64,000 nt of DNA from positions 5,241,501 through 5,305,500 of the forward strand of contig NC_091677.1 of assembly GCF_042453785.1 (NCBI RefSeq). The letters run 5' to 3'. Positions 25,238 to 36,526 of this stretch are shown piece after piece. The position numbers and the translations under genes are program-made. The stretch is from Malus domestica (taxonomy: Eukaryota; Streptophyta; Magnoliopsida; Rosales; Rosaceae). How positions within the stretch are numbered: the first letter of the stretch is position 1; each line of letters starts with the position of its first letter. Under the pieces are notes generated by a model. It was given only the letters and a program-made list of their open reading frames with translations. It was not told the DNA's origin and ran no database searches.

Positions 25238-25458
25238 GGAGGTGGATTGTTTGCCCTCCCATTTCTATACTTTTCTCATCCCCTCCTGTTTTGTGTGGTC
25301 ACGGTTAAGCCACATCAACATTTTATATTCCTATTACTTTTTGTTTTATTATTTTTATAAAAAAATCAATATAAAATGTTGACGTGTCTTAACCATTACC
25401 ACACAAACATGAAGGGATAGGAAGAGTATGAAAATGGGAGGGCAGACAATCCACCTCT
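25238..25458. mobile_element. MULE-type MITE with ~95-bp inverted arms (221 bp)
   Basis: Both arms start (G/A)GAGGTGGATTGT(T/C)TGCC and stay alignable for about 95 bp (left 25238-25333, right 25366-25458), leaving a loop of about 32 bp. A perfect 9-bp duplication AATTATTGT flanks the element (25229-25237 and 25459-25467). The arms differ by roughly ten substitutions or indels, so the insertion is not very recent. Its transcript would fold into a long hairpin. Confidence 0.88.
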
Positions 25459-26889
25459 AATTATTGTAGATAGAAAGTTTACATATGGTACTAAAATATC
25501 ATACTCAATTTGAAAAAAAAAAGGAAAAAGAAAAAAAGAGTTTTATAAATACAAATTAAGTTGTGGAAATGGTACCTCTGAAAATGAAAGATCTAGTAGT
25601 TTCGTCAAAGAAACGAAATAGGGAAAAAGACAATTGAAACGAAGACATTAATTAATCGATTAATAAAATGGATTATTCAAAGTTATGTCCTTTTCCCATA
25701 ATTTAAAAAAAAAAATTGTCCTTTTATTTAATTTAATTTCATTTAATCCCTTAAATTTAACGTACATATTTCCGACTTTATCATGTTAAATTATTTCTTC
25801 CATTGGGACTTGAAATACTAATCACTCTGATTTGCAAGTTGCAATTGTGTTTTCATCGACGCACGGTGCGAAGCATATCAAGGCTTTGACTGCCTTTTTG
25901 TTTTGATTTAGAACATAAGAAGAAGAGTTATTTTCCGAGTGTTGTTATTGTCACTCTAAGGACCTATTTCGTATTCTATTCGAGTTTAAAATTTTTAACT
26001 TAAAAATTGTTTCTCAATTCACAACTCAAAAACTTGTTGATGAGCTTGTTTTGCGAAACGTGAACTAAAAAATAACTAAAAATCTAGCCTAAAATTTGAG
26101 AACAACAAAAGTCTGTTTTTATTGTTTTTTTTTCCTTCCTCGTGACATCTGTAGGACCTTGGCGTCGAGGCTAGCAACACCAAACATCAACTGAGAGTAA
26201 CTGCGTGGTGATAAAAGATATATTTCCGACGACTAAGAGAAATGTTCCGACGAGTGTGACATAGATTCTTTTTGGCAGCAGAGATATTTTTTTCACACCA
26301 TCCCCAACCCACCGTCCTCTCACTCTAATCACCCAAATTTGAATGGCAACATTTGAAATTTGCAACCCACCACCATATATGTGAACAAAACCCACCTAAA
26401 GACAACATGATTTCATAGTATAAAATGTGAAATTGAGAGTTCCAAATCAAGTCGTCAAGATATTGGGTATTGGTGAGTACTTTCAGGGTCGTTTCTTGGA
26501 TCTCGACCCGACCTTAGTATCCTCCCTCAACCACCACCACCTAATGATTTTGTACAAGGCAAGTTTTTGCGTTATATAGCCTAAATCCTTTAAGATTTGA
26601 AATAGTTTCCAAGTTCGATACCAAACAAGTTTTTGGGTTGTAAAAAAATTGTTATTGAGAGAAGTTCATCCAAGTGGTTTTTAAAAATTATAAATTTTTT
26701 ATTAGTAAAAACACTAAACAGGCTCTAAAGTTCTTATTATTTACTTTTTATATTTAGAATGAAAAGTACTCTTTTAGGTCTTGAATGATCCATCACCAAC
26801 TTTACTGCTATTATTACAATTTAACCATCAATAACTAGGTTGTATTTTACACAAAAGACCTCGATAATGTTAAAAGTGAACATTATACG

Positions 26890-26893
<4 letters not shown>

Positions 26894-26923
<30 letters not shown>
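26894..26923. repeat. (TA)n microsatellite
   Basis: About 15 TA units in AT-rich intergenic sequence. Confidence 0.9.
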
Positions 26924-26927
<4 letters not shown>

Positions 26928-27189
26928 TGGTTATATTTCTGGTGTGAGACACTATTTTTCAAACAATATATGTGACTGTGAGTGTTAAACTGTTAATTCC
27001 ATTAATTAGAAAAATAAATCGTCTTCTTCTTACCAGAAATAAAAAAAAGAGTAACAAATTGTTTAATTTCAGTTTCTAGATCTTTCTCGGAACCCACTGC
27101 CGTAAACACAACCGCCCCGCGGAAGCTATTCGCCAACTCGTATCCTTCACTGCCATTGGTTATCAGGGCGCGTAGCCATCACATCCGAA

Positions 27190-27208
27190 CCACGTGCTCC
27201 CACGTGGC
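27190..27208. promoter_or_regulatory. Two G-boxes upstream of PI4K-gamma
   Basis: CACGTG occurs at 27191-27196 and again at 27201-27206, ten bases apart, in a GC-rich promoter-like stretch. Paired ACGTG cores are often ABRE or bZIP/bHLH sites. Function is inferred only from the motif. Confidence 0.5.
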
Positions 27209-27249
27209 GCTATCACCGCGCGCATAGTGTCCTTGCCCGTAATTTAAAA

Positions 27250-28330
27250 AGCGAGTTCACTCACTGCGTTAAACCCCTTTTCTGGTTCTCGCGAGAGGGA
27301 ATGATACGAACTCCGAACGCGGGAGAGAGACAGCGAACTGTCACAGATTCGAGGTCCGATCGATCGCGCCATTCGATATTTTTCGGCATCCAATCTCCGC
27401 CGTCCGTCGGTCTCTGATTCCCTCTCGTCTCAGCGGCGGTGGATCTTCGGTAAGGCTCCGCCGTCCGGTTCCCAATCTCGCAGCCTCCGGTGAGTCTCAT
27501 CGTTCGCTTTTTTTCTCCGTTCAGCATCAGGAGACACAATTATTTAGCAAATTTTTGCAATTTAAATATCGCGATCAGCATTTGATCTTGTGTTTGTGCT
27601 GGTACGGAAGATTCTGTGATCAATTTCTTATGAATTTCGTACTTGCAAAATACTAATAATCCACAATTTTTAAAGAATAAATTCACTCAATCTGTGTGTT
27701 TTTGTAATTTCCGTAGCTTTTTGTACATTAGAGAAGTTCAACGATTGCTGGAAATTTCTAAAATTACTGATTTTGGAGGAGAAATTTAAAAAAAAAGTAA
27801 AATAGAAAATGAGAATTTTTGGATACGGGAATTGAATGGACAAGAAATTGAAATTCGATTCTTGGTATTGCATTTTTGGATTGAAATTTCATGATGCAGA
27901 CTGCTGTTGGGGATATATTCGGAGAAAGAGAGTTTCGTTGTTTTTCGCTTATATATAATGATTGAATTATTTCGGGAGAGTATTATGTTTTAAAGAAGGA
28001 CTTAGAATTTGGTTTCTTTTGTGAAGTTTTTATATATTCGTAAAATTATTTTAACGAATATGTTCTGTTGGAATGGCCAGCATTATCTCCAATGTAGAAA
28101 AATTTGCAAAAGTAGGTGGCTTCTTCGATGTAGCGTTTTCCAATGTGAAACTCGCAGTTGTCTTCTACTTGGTTTGATTATGATTATTTACGGTGCAAAC
28201 ATTCTCTGTAAATTGGTGCCGGCATTTGAGTTTGGCATCTTCTTGAAAGAGAAGCTCTCTTCTGCTGCCGCTGCCGCTGCCTCTACAGCCGGCATTGGAA
28301 CTTGCCATTGCCACTTCTTTGCTTCCCTTC
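27250..28330 (+). other. Probable PI4K-gamma 5' UTR with an intron
   Basis: A GC-rich leader (about 27290-27489) ends at CCTCCG|GTGAGTC, a strong donor. Downstream sequence is T-rich and intron-like up to candidate acceptors near 27899 or 28180. Leader introns are common in this family. The exact acceptor cannot be fixed without RNA. Confidence 0.45.
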
Positions 28331-30250
28331 ATGTCTCCTGAATTGCATAAACCTGTACATAACCAGATGGCAGTTGCAACCTTCAAAGGACCTCTTAATG
28401 GTGAGTACCATGGGGATAAGAGGTTTGAGAGGAAAAATTCTGGCAAGAGACGTGTATTTGTGCAGACTGAAGCCGGTTCTGTTTTGGGTATAGAGCTAGA
28501 TAGTAGTGACAATGCTCACACGGTGAAGAGGAAATTGCGGCTTGCACTAAATGTCCCAACTGATGAGAGTTCATTGGTATGTGGTGACATGGTGTTGAAG
28601 AATGATCTCAGCATTGTTAGAAATGATTCTCCGCTTCTTCTCACCAAGAACTTTATGCACAGAAGCTCATCTACCCCTTGTCTCTCACCTACTGGGAAGG
28701 ATCTTCAGCAGAGGGATCAGAGTGGTCCAATTGAGGTACTGGGATACTCAGATCAGTTTGCCAAAACAAAAAAACTGGTTCGTGATATTGTGAAGGCTAT
28801 ACGAAATGACATTGATCCCGTTCCTGTTCACAGTGGTCTTGGAGGTGGATATTTCTTTAGAAATTGCGATGGTGAAAATATTGCCATTGTGAAACCGACG
28901 GATGAGGAACCGTATGCTCCAAACAACCCAAAAGGTTTTGTTGGGAAAGCTCTTGGACAACCAGGTCTCAAACGTTCTGTGCGCGTTGGGGAGACAGGTT
29001 TTAGAGAAGTTGCAGCATTCCTTCTTGATTACAACAATTTTGCTAACGTCCCTGCCACTGCTCTTGTGAAAATTACGCATTCAGTTTTTAATGTTAATGA
29101 TGGAGTGAAGGTTAATATGCATCAAAATGGAAAGCAAGCAAGTAAGATTGCATCATTGCAGCAATTCGTTCCTCATGATTTTGATGCCAGTGATCACGGG
29201 ACTTCTAGCTTCCCTGTTGCTGCTGTGCACAGAATAGGTATCCTAGATATCCGGATTCTTAACACAGACAGGCATGCCGGGAACCTTCTTGTTAGGAAGC
29301 TTGATGGTCCTGGGAAGTTTGGTCAGGTGGAGCTTGTACCCATTGATCATGGCTTTTGTCTGCCCGAAAGCTTGGAGGATCCATACTTTGAGTGGATACA
29401 CTGGCCTCAGGCATCAATTCCTTTCTCTGATGATGAGCTTGCATATATCGATAAACTTGACCCTTTCAAAGACTCTGATATGCTTAGGATGGAGCTGCCC
29501 ATGATTCGAGAGGCATGCCTACGAGTCTTGGTTCTTTGCACGATTTTCCTCAAGGGAGCTGCAGCTTTTGGCCTCTGTCTTTCCGAGATTGGTGAGATGA
29601 TGAGTAGGGAATTTTGTGGGCACGAGGAGGAGCCGAGTGAACTTGAGGTAATATGCATTGAAGCAAAGAAACTGTTAGAGGAGAATATATATTGTGTGCC
29701 AAAAGCAATCAAGGAGGTGGTTCAATTTGATCTAGACTGTGGGGAGGAGTCAGATTTGAGTCCAATCACGGAAGTGAAAATGGAAACTGAGAAGAGGAAT
29801 TTCCATTGTGGATCAAAAGGTGGAAACGGAAGATATGAACTTTCCAAACTAGAGGAGAGTGTGGAGGACGACATGGATGGGCTCAACGGTAATGAATTAC
29901 CTTCGAGGTTGGATGAATGTGCGGGTGTGGTGCAGGATCGGATTCCAAATGTTTCCAAGCTGTCAGCATCATTGAGAAACATCAGCATTGGTGAGAAGAA
30001 GAGTTGGCGACACCTAGGTTTGAAGCAAAAGAACGGTTGTTGGGCTGGCTCATCGTCTGGAAACAGGAGTGTGAATGAGCAGCTACCTGTGAGCAGCAGT
30101 TTCGTGAAGCTGGCGGATATGAACAAAGAGGAATGGATGCAGTTTCTTGAGAATTTCCAGAGATTGCTCCGTCCTGCTTTCGCTAATCGCAAAGCAGGGA
30201 ATCCAGGTCAGAGGCAGAGACAGAGGCTAGGGACTTCATGCCAGTTTTGA
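28331..30250 (+). CDS. PI4KG: Phosphatidylinositol 4-kinase gamma (PI4K-gamma 5/6/7 type)
   Basis: Plant type II-like PI4K-gamma proteins carry ubiquitin-like and PI3/4-kinase domains. Several members act as protein kinases rather than lipid kinases. The single coding exon gives 639 residues, close to the family length. One ubiquitin-like domain spans about residues 40-106. The kinase region runs from about 165 to 420, with a glycine-rich loop in GLGGGYFF, Lys188 in AIVKPTDEEP, the catalytic NTDRHAGNLL around Asp313 and the metal-binding PIDHGF around Asp339. The C-terminus QRLGTSCQF is typical of the gamma 5-7 subgroup. The start MSPELHKPVHNQMAV was chosen because this N-terminus is conserved; an in-frame Met 12 codons upstream is less likely. 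The 5' leader probably contains an intron with a GTGAGT donor near 27490. Confidence 0.92.
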   Translation: MSPELHKPVHNQMAVATFKGPLNGEYHGDKRFERKNSGKRRVFVQTEAGSVLGIELDSSDNAHTVKRKLRLALNVPTDESSLVCGDMVLKNDLSIVRNDSPLLLTKNFMHRSSSTPCLSPTGKDLQQRDQSGPIEVLGYSDQFAKTKKLVRDIVKAIRNDIDPVPVHSGLGGGYFFRNCDGENIAIVKPTDEEPYAPNNPKGFVGKALGQPGLKRSVRVGETGFREVAAFLLDYNNFANVPATALVKITHSVFNVNDGVKVNMHQNGKQASKIASLQQFVPHDFDASDHGTSSFPVAAVHRIGILDIRILNTDRHAGNLLVRKLDGPGKFGQVELVPIDHGFCLPESLEDPYFEWIHWPQASIPFSDDELAYIDKLDPFKDSDMLRMELPMIREACLRVLVLCTIFLKGAAAFGLCLSEIGEMMSREFCGHEEEPSELEVICIEAKKLLEENIYCVPKAIKEVVQFDLDCGEESDLSPITEVKMETEKRNFHCGSKGGNGRYELSKLEESVEDDMDGLNGNELPSRLDECAGVVQDRIPNVSKLSASLRNISIGEKKSWRHLGLKQKNGCWAGSSSGNRSVNEQLPVSSSFVKLADMNKEEWMQFLENFQRLLRPAFANRKAGNPGQRQRQRLGTSCQF

Positions 30251-30814
30251 GGCAATATTTTGTTGGATAAATAAACCGAGTACTTGTAAGGTACGGTGCT
30301 TGGTGGTGGTGTTTTTTTTTTCCCCTTCTTTTCAGAAGGTTTTTGTGTGGGAAGAACTGCTTCCGGAGTCTGATTTACAACTTCGAAGTCGTGTTGACTT
30401 TGTAGAGACTAGAGAGTGAATAAATGTTGTTTCAAGCATATATATGCAAGTACATGAGAAAATTATGCAGATGGCGTTTGAAAGCAATGATGCATGCATT
30501 TTGATGTGGTTCAGTCTCCATTGATTCTCCTTGCTTAACATTTAACAATTCGAAAATTCTACGATGTTTCGGTGTATAGTATGCAACGTCTAAAAGTCCA
30601 CTGTGTCTCAGTCTCCATATCCCTCGCTCAGCGATGCCGCGCCGGCACCCTTTCTCAACCCTCAACTCTCAGCCAATATCGAACAACATTTTAATAATCG
30701 TAACACCACCAAATTTTCCTACATTTCTCATCTGTCTCTGCCGGAAACTAAATATTCTAATATTCTCGTTATTGATTCTTTTATTCATATTAATTTTATT
30801 CATATTAATTTTTT
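30251..30814. other. PI4K-gamma 3' UTR and spacer
   Basis: The first 200-300 bases are the likely 3' UTR. After that I see only short open frames and an AT-rich run with repeated ttattcatattaatttta up to the MULE-like element. Confidence 0.5.
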
Positions 30815-30937
30815 AGGTAAATTACATAAAACTACCTCAACTAATAGGCCAGTTACAGTTTCATACCTCATCTTTAAAAAATTTCAATGTCATACCTTAT
30901 CTTCGAATTTGTTGCAATGTCATACCTTTCGTCATGC

Positions 30938-32188
30938 ATGAACTATAGGGGAATTAAGCTAATGAGTCATACAATGAAGCTCTGGGAGAGAGTCATTGAG
31001 CATAGATTGAGGCAAGAGACACGGGTTTCGGACAACCAATTCGGGTTCATGCCAGGGCGCTCAACCATGGAGGCAATCTATCTCTTACGAAGATTGATGG
31101 AAAGATATAGAGATGGGAAAAAGGATTTACACATGGTCTTTATAGATTTGGAAAAAGCGTATGATAGGGTCCCAAGAGACATTCTTTGGAGGATTTTAGA
31201 GAAGAAAGGAGTACGAGTAGCATATATCCAAGCTATACAGGATATGTATGAAGGAGCAAAAACTGCCGTAAGAACTCATGAAGGACAAACCGAAAGCTTT
31301 CCCATAACTGTAGGATTACATCAAGGCTCATCCTTAAGTCCTTACCTTTTTGCGTTGGTAATGGATGAGTTAACAGGACATATTCAAGGTGATATTCCTT
31401 GGTGTATGCTTTTCGCAGACGATATAGTGTTGATAGATGAAACTCAGGAAGGGGTAAATGCAAAGCTTAACCTTTGGAGAGAAGTGTTGGAATCTAAAGG
31501 TCTTCGCCTAAGCCGATCAAAGACAGAATATATGGAGTGCAAGTTCAGTGCAAATGGAGGCCAAAACGAGTTAGGGGTGAGGATCGGAGATCAAGAAATA
31601 CCAAAGAGCGACTGTTTTCGTTACCTAGGATCTATCTTGCAAAAGAACGGAGAATTAGATGGAGATCTCAACCATAGAATACAAGCTGGATGGATGAAGT
31701 GGAAGAGTGCATCCGGCGTGTTGTGTGACCGCCGTATGCCACTGAAGCTCAAGGGAAAATTTTATAGGACGGCAATAAGGCCGGCGATGCTGTATGGCAC
31801 AGAATGTTGGGCGGTGAAGCATCAACACGTACACAAAATGGGTGTAGCGGAGATGAGGATGCTTCGTTGGATGTGTGGGCACACGAGAAATGATAAGATT
31901 AGGAATGAGGATATCCGGGGTAAAGTAGGAGTAGCCGAAATTGAAGGAAAGATGAGAGAAAATCGGTTACGATGGTTTGGACATGTGCAAAGAAGGCCTA
32001 CTGACGCTCCGATTAGAAGATGCGACTATGGGACAGAGGTTCAGGGCCGAAGGGGCAGAGGAAGACCTAGGAAAACTTTGGAAGAGACCCTAAGAAAAGA
32101 CTTAGAGTACTTGGATCTAACGGAGGACATGACACAGGACAGAACACAATGGCGTTATAAGATTCATATAGCCGATCCCACTCAGTGA
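30938..32188 (+). pseudogene. LINE (RTE-clade) reverse transcriptase fragment
   Basis: This open frame of about 416 residues begins [20 protein letters not shown], the start of the RT palm, and lacks the upstream endonuclease. RT blocks are visible in order: [48 protein letters not shown], the catalytic [11 protein letters not shown], and the thumb-side [11 protein letters not shown]. The C-terminal part ([27 protein letters not shown]) is typical of these elements. The frame is uninterrupted and stops at 32188, very near the normal 3' end of the family. It was probably dead on arrival because of 5' truncation. This is transposon coding sequence, not a host gene. Confidence 0.9.
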
Positions 32189-32448
32189 CTTGGATTTTCC
32201 AAGTCTCCAACCGAGAAGTTTTCCTCACTCGGGAAATTAAGGGAACACTACCTCAACCTATATGCTCCACTCACAAAGCTTCAACATACAAGCTTCAACA
32301 AAAGAAAATTCAAAGAACTTAGCGAAGAAGGCTTTGGTGTATTTAACACAATACGTTGAAATGAAGGAAAGCTTATTTATTGATATCCCCGATAAGTTAC
32401 AAATATGTACATATACTGGAGTCAAAATAAACAAACAAGAGGGAACCT

Positions 32449-33129
32449 TCACAAAGGTTGCTTAGGAGAAGTCTCAGCAGTCGGTAGAGCCCCAGAAAGA
32501 GAAGGCACCGGAGGGGGATCATTCGGAGCCTCAGTACTGGACAAAACCCTAGAAGGAGGAGGCATCAGAGATTGATCATTTGGAGCTTCATTACGCGGTA
32601 CAGCCCCAGAAGACGAATGCAATAAATGTCTTTGGAACAAACCCACAAATCTCTGATGATCAAGTAAAACCTGACCATCAGATTCCTTCATCTGGTCAAG
32701 CTTCCTCTTCATGTTTGTAGCATAGTCATGTGCGAGCCGGTGCAACTGTTTATTCTCATGCTTGAGCCCTCTAATCTCCTGTTTGAGACTCATCACTTCA
32801 GCCGCCAATGATTCAACTTGGCGGGTTCGAGCAAATAGGCGTTGGGCCATATTAGACACAGAACCTGCACACTGAACACTGAGAGCCAGAGAATCCTTAA
32901 CAGACAACTCATCAGACCGTTTGGAAAGTAGTCTGTTATCTTTGGGAGTGAGAAGGTTCCTGGCCAATACCGCAGCGGTCATATCATTCTTCATCACGAA
33001 ATCCCCAACGGTAAGAGGACCAGTAGGGGAGACGAAGGATGGGCGCCATATGTTGTCTGGAGAAGGCGGGGCTGCCTCTTCAACAAGGTTCAAGTCAAAA
33101 CGACGGTCGGAGGGGCCAGACATTTTCAA
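32449..33129 (-). CDS. Coiled-coil protein of the LARD repeat
   Basis: The 226-residue open frame starts MKMSGPSDRRFDLNLVEEAA. A predicted coiled coil (about residues 105-152) carries heptad leucines and many Lys/Glu/Gln. The C-terminus is a Pro/Ser-rich tail with two related phrases (EAPNDQ and EAPNDP). I recognise the sequence as a high-copy repeat-encoded protein of Rosaceae but know no function. It has no gag zinc knuckle, protease or RT motif. Expression, if any, would be from the repeat. Confidence 0.55.
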   Translation of the reverse strand: MKMSGPSDRRFDLNLVEEAAPPSPDNIWRPSFVSPTGPLTVGDFVMKNDMTAAVLARNLLTPKDNRLLSKRSDELSVKDSLALSVQCAGSVSNMAQRLFARTRQVESLAAEVMSLKQEIRGLKHENKQLHRLAHDYATNMKRKLDQMKESDGQVLLDHQRFVGLFQRHLLHSSSGAVPRNEAPNDQSLMPPPSRVLSSTEAPNDPPPVPSLSGALPTAETSPKQPL

Positions 33130-33239
33130 AGGTGTTGAAGAGAGAAGAGGTCGGACAAATCAAGATCTTAGAAGTGCAAGAATTGAGCTTCTACTAGTGG
33201 ATATTCAAGTGTGCTTTGGAACTTAATGTCAGCCCCTAT

Positions 33240-33500
33240 AAAAATCTGCACCCGACGAAGCTTCAGAAATCGAAGAGGCGCCTGCTCAGAAATCGAAGAG
33301 GCGTTTGCTTTCTCAAAAGCTGGGCTGCTCAGAGACCACGAGGGTCGATCTCAGAAATCGAAGAGGTGTTTGCTTTCTCAAAAGCTGGGCTGCTCAAAGA
33401 CCACAAAGGCCGATCTCAGAAATCGAAGAGGCTTGCTTTCTCAAAAGCTGGGCTGCTCAGAGACCACGAGGGCCGATTTCAGAAATCAAAGAGGCACCTA
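33240..33500. repeat. Tandem array, ~60-66 bp unit
   Basis: The phrase cagaaatcgaagaggc followed by tttctcaaaagctgggctgc and agagaccacgagg repeats about four times with small length changes. Confidence 0.8.
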
Positions 33501-33734
33501 CTTTTCCAGTCTTGTCAGCACCTGTTCAATCACCCACTTCCCACACGCAACAGTAGCTCATGGGTACCACAGATAACTTTGCCAAAGTTCTCTGACAAAG
33601 TTGAGACACGTGAAGCTTGCAGCTCTCACTACATCGCTCTGACCAAGAAGGGTAAAAGAATTGCGAAGAAACAACACTAACAAAGTTTAGACACATAAAT
33701 TTTGAAGGTCTAGCTACCATATTATTACCCACAA

Positions 33735-34490
33735 GGGTAAAGGAACAGTACCACTGCTGGATAATTGGAAAGTCTCGGTGTGTCAACCTCTGTGCTTCGT
33801 GACAAGGTAGACTAGCAAACATGCCCAACCTTTACTCACATTCGAGAAAACACTCCTAACAAGATTGCTTGCTCCAAAATCGAAGAGGCACCGCCCTCCG
33901 AATCTCGAGAGCCAGACTCTCAACATGATTACTTTCTCAAAAATCGAAGAGAGGGTAAAGGAACAGTACCACTGCTGGATAATTGGAAAGTCCCTGTGTG
34001 TCAACCTTTGTGCTTCGTGGCAAGGTAGACTAGCAAACATGCCCAACCTTTACTCACATTCAAGAAAACACTCCCAACAAGATTGCTTGCTCCAAAATCG
34101 AAGAGGCACCGCCCTCCGAATCTCGAGAGCCAGACTCCCAACATGATTACTTTCTCAAAATCGAAGATAGGGTAAAGGAACAGTACCACTGCTGGATAAT
34201 TGGAAAGTCCCTGTGTGTCAACCTCTGTGCTTCGTGGCAAGGTAGACTAGCAAACATGCCCAACCTTTACTCACATTCGAGAAAACACTCCCAACAAGAT
34301 TGCTTGCTCCAAAATCGAAGAGGCACGACCCTCCGAATCTCGAGAGCCAGACTCCCAACATGATTACTTTCTCAAAAATCGAAGAGACACCGCTCTCCGA
34401 ATCTCGAGAGCCAGACCCCCAGCAGGATTGCTTTCTCAAAAATCGAAGAGGCATCGTTCGCCGAATCTCGAGAGCCAGACCCCCGACAGG
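33735..34490. repeat. Tandem array, ~217 bp unit
   Basis: Units begin gggtaaaggaacagtacc at 33735, 33953 and 34170, so spacing is 218 and 217 bp. Each contains caaacatgcccaaccttta and cgaatctcgagagccagac. The last unit runs into two extra copies of its final ~70 bp. Units are nearly identical, so the array is young or homogenised. Confidence 0.88.
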
Positions 34491-35916
34491 TCTGTAATCT
34501 TCACACGCAACATCAGCTTTCCAGATACCACAAACCACTTTTTCAAAGTGCTCTGACAGAATTAAAACATGTGAAGCTGGCAGCTCCCACTACCGTGCTA
34601 TAACCAAGCAGGGTAAAGGAATAACATTATTACTTGATGTTAGGGAGACTCCTTTATATGTCGACTTCCATCCCTAACGGACAGGCAGACCTGCAAAAAT
34701 GCTCAACCCTTTCTCTTATCTGAGAGGGCACTCCCAACAAAGCCTTTCGAAATATTCAGCTTTCTTTCCCCCCGATAATACCTCTGTAAACAAGCTATAC
34801 TAGAGCAAGAATATCTCATATCATCAGGGTTAAAAGCAAGAGTATCCCATATCATGCTTTTTCCCTGTCTTTTCCTTTGGCCTTGTTCTTACCTGCAAGA
34901 CAAGGAGAAAGAGAGCAATCAGTCAACACTTGGAATCAAGCTTCCAGCCAGGAACTGACTGCCTGGAACCCCTTACCTGATTACTTACCTGGCATTGCTC
35001 TCGAGTACTCATCTTCAACATCTTATGCTTCCAGGGAAGATACCACATCTTCCTGAGGAACAGATAGGGCAAGTGAGAAGGATACAAGGAAGCATGTGGA
35101 GACAAGCGTAACAGCACACGTGCCGATACATCCACTACTCTATCAAAAGCAAAAGTATCCCATATCAGCAGGGTCGAACGTACTCTAGATTTGATGGACT
35201 TGTTTTGACCCTCAAATTCTTCAGTCGGCCTTATACTCTGGAGGAAACCAGAAAACCCTCCAGCCCAGTTCAAGAATAAGCCTGTGGAAAGTTACTTCTT
35301 CAAAAGCAAAAGTATCCCATATCATCTCTCCTCATTTTTCTTCTCTTTATCCTTCATGCTGCCTGCAAGATAGGGAGAATGTGAACAATCAGCCGGAGCT
35401 CTGATTGCTTACCTTGTCTGTCACCTCTTTCAGCAGATCCCCCAGCTCGGCGACTTGGGGGACTCCTACTACATGGTTTGTATCTCGCTTGAGCAAGCAT
35501 GAAACTACAAGTAAGCTTCAAGTGAAATTGATACATTACCTTGTGCATTTCCACCAGTTACAGATACCACCCCTGGATGGAGGAAGAGTACTTCCAGAGA
35601 AGATGCCACATCTACCTATGAGACAGATAAGGCAAGTCAAGACGATACCACACTCCGGTACTTAGAAGTTTCGTGGCTACGAGATCATTCTCCCACAATA
35701 TTTCCTAATGTCATTTGTACTAAATCATTCACTTGTACTCACTAAAGGAGAGCTTGAACCTATGTACTTGTGTAAACCCTTCACAATTAATGAGAACTCC
35801 TCTATTCCGTGGACGTAGCCAATCTGGGTGAACCACGTACATCTTGTGTTTGCTTTCCTATCTCTATCCATTTATATACTTATCCACACTAATGACCGGA
35901 GCAATCTAGCGAAGAT

Positions 35917-36526
35917 CACAAAAAGTGACCGTTTTCGCTACCTAGGATCTATCTTGCAAGAGAATGGAGAATTAGATGGAGATCTCAACCATAGAATACA
36001 AGATGGATGGATGAAGTGTAAGAGTGCATCCGGCGTGTTGTGTGACCGTCGTAGGCCACTGAAGCTCAAGGGAAAATTTTATAGGACGGCAATAAGGCCA
36101 GCGATGTTGTATGGCACAGAATGTTGGGCGGTGAAGCATCAACGTACACAAAATGGGTGTAGCGGAGATGAGGATGCTTCGTGGGATGTATGGGCACACG
36201 AGAAAGGATAAGATTGGGAATTAGGATATCCGAGGTAAAGTAGGAGTAGCCAAAATTGAAGGAAATATGAGAGAAAATCGGTTCCGGTGGTTTGGACATG
36301 TGCAAAGAAGGCCTACTGACGCTCCGGTTCGAAAATGTGACTACGGGACAGAGGTTCGGGGCCGAAGGAGTAGAGGAAGACCTAGGAAAACTTTGGAAGA
36401 GACCCTAAGAAAAGACTTGAGTACTTTGATCTAACGGAGGACATGACACAAATGAGCGCAATGGCGTTCTAGGATTCATATAGCCGACCCCACTTAGTGG
36501 GAAAAGGCTTTGTTGTTGTTGTTGTT
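35917..36526 (+). pseudogene. 3' fragment of the same LINE family, with tail
   Basis: From ttttcgctacctaggatcta it repeats LINE sequence already present at 31608-32187, then continues to the natural (GTT)n tail. Frameshifts break it: for example catcaacgtacac lacks two bases found in catcaacacgtacac of the upstream copy. It encodes only the region after the RT catalytic core. Confidence 0.85.

Larger units (their letters stand above)
24654..27189. other. Intergenic between EDA30-like and PI4K-gamma genes
   Basis: It contains the MULE-type MITE at 25238-25458, a (TA)n run and a probable old transposon near 25960-26720. No gene is supported. Open frames here are short and lack family features. 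Confidence 0.5.
32188..35916. mobile_element. LARD / nonautonomous LTR-retrotransposon remnant
   Basis: This block separates the two LINE fragments. It includes an antisense open frame with a coiled coil (32449-33129), two tandem-repeat arrays (33240-33500 and 33735-34490), and a right part from about 34870 that reads like an LTR end (gtggacgtagccaatctggg, then gtgaaccacgtacatcttg). I remember these phrases from abundant Rosaceae nonautonomous elements. No paired LTR, primer-binding site or protease/RT was found, so orientation and limits are uncertain. Confidence 0.6.

Noticed and set aside
30603-30941. 112-residue plus-strand open frame
   Set aside because: It runs through spacer into the arm of the MULE-like element and has no conserved motif.
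33211-33680. Plus-strand open frames of 121 and 154 residues
   Set aside because: They translate the 60-66 bp tandem array of the LARD and are not genes.
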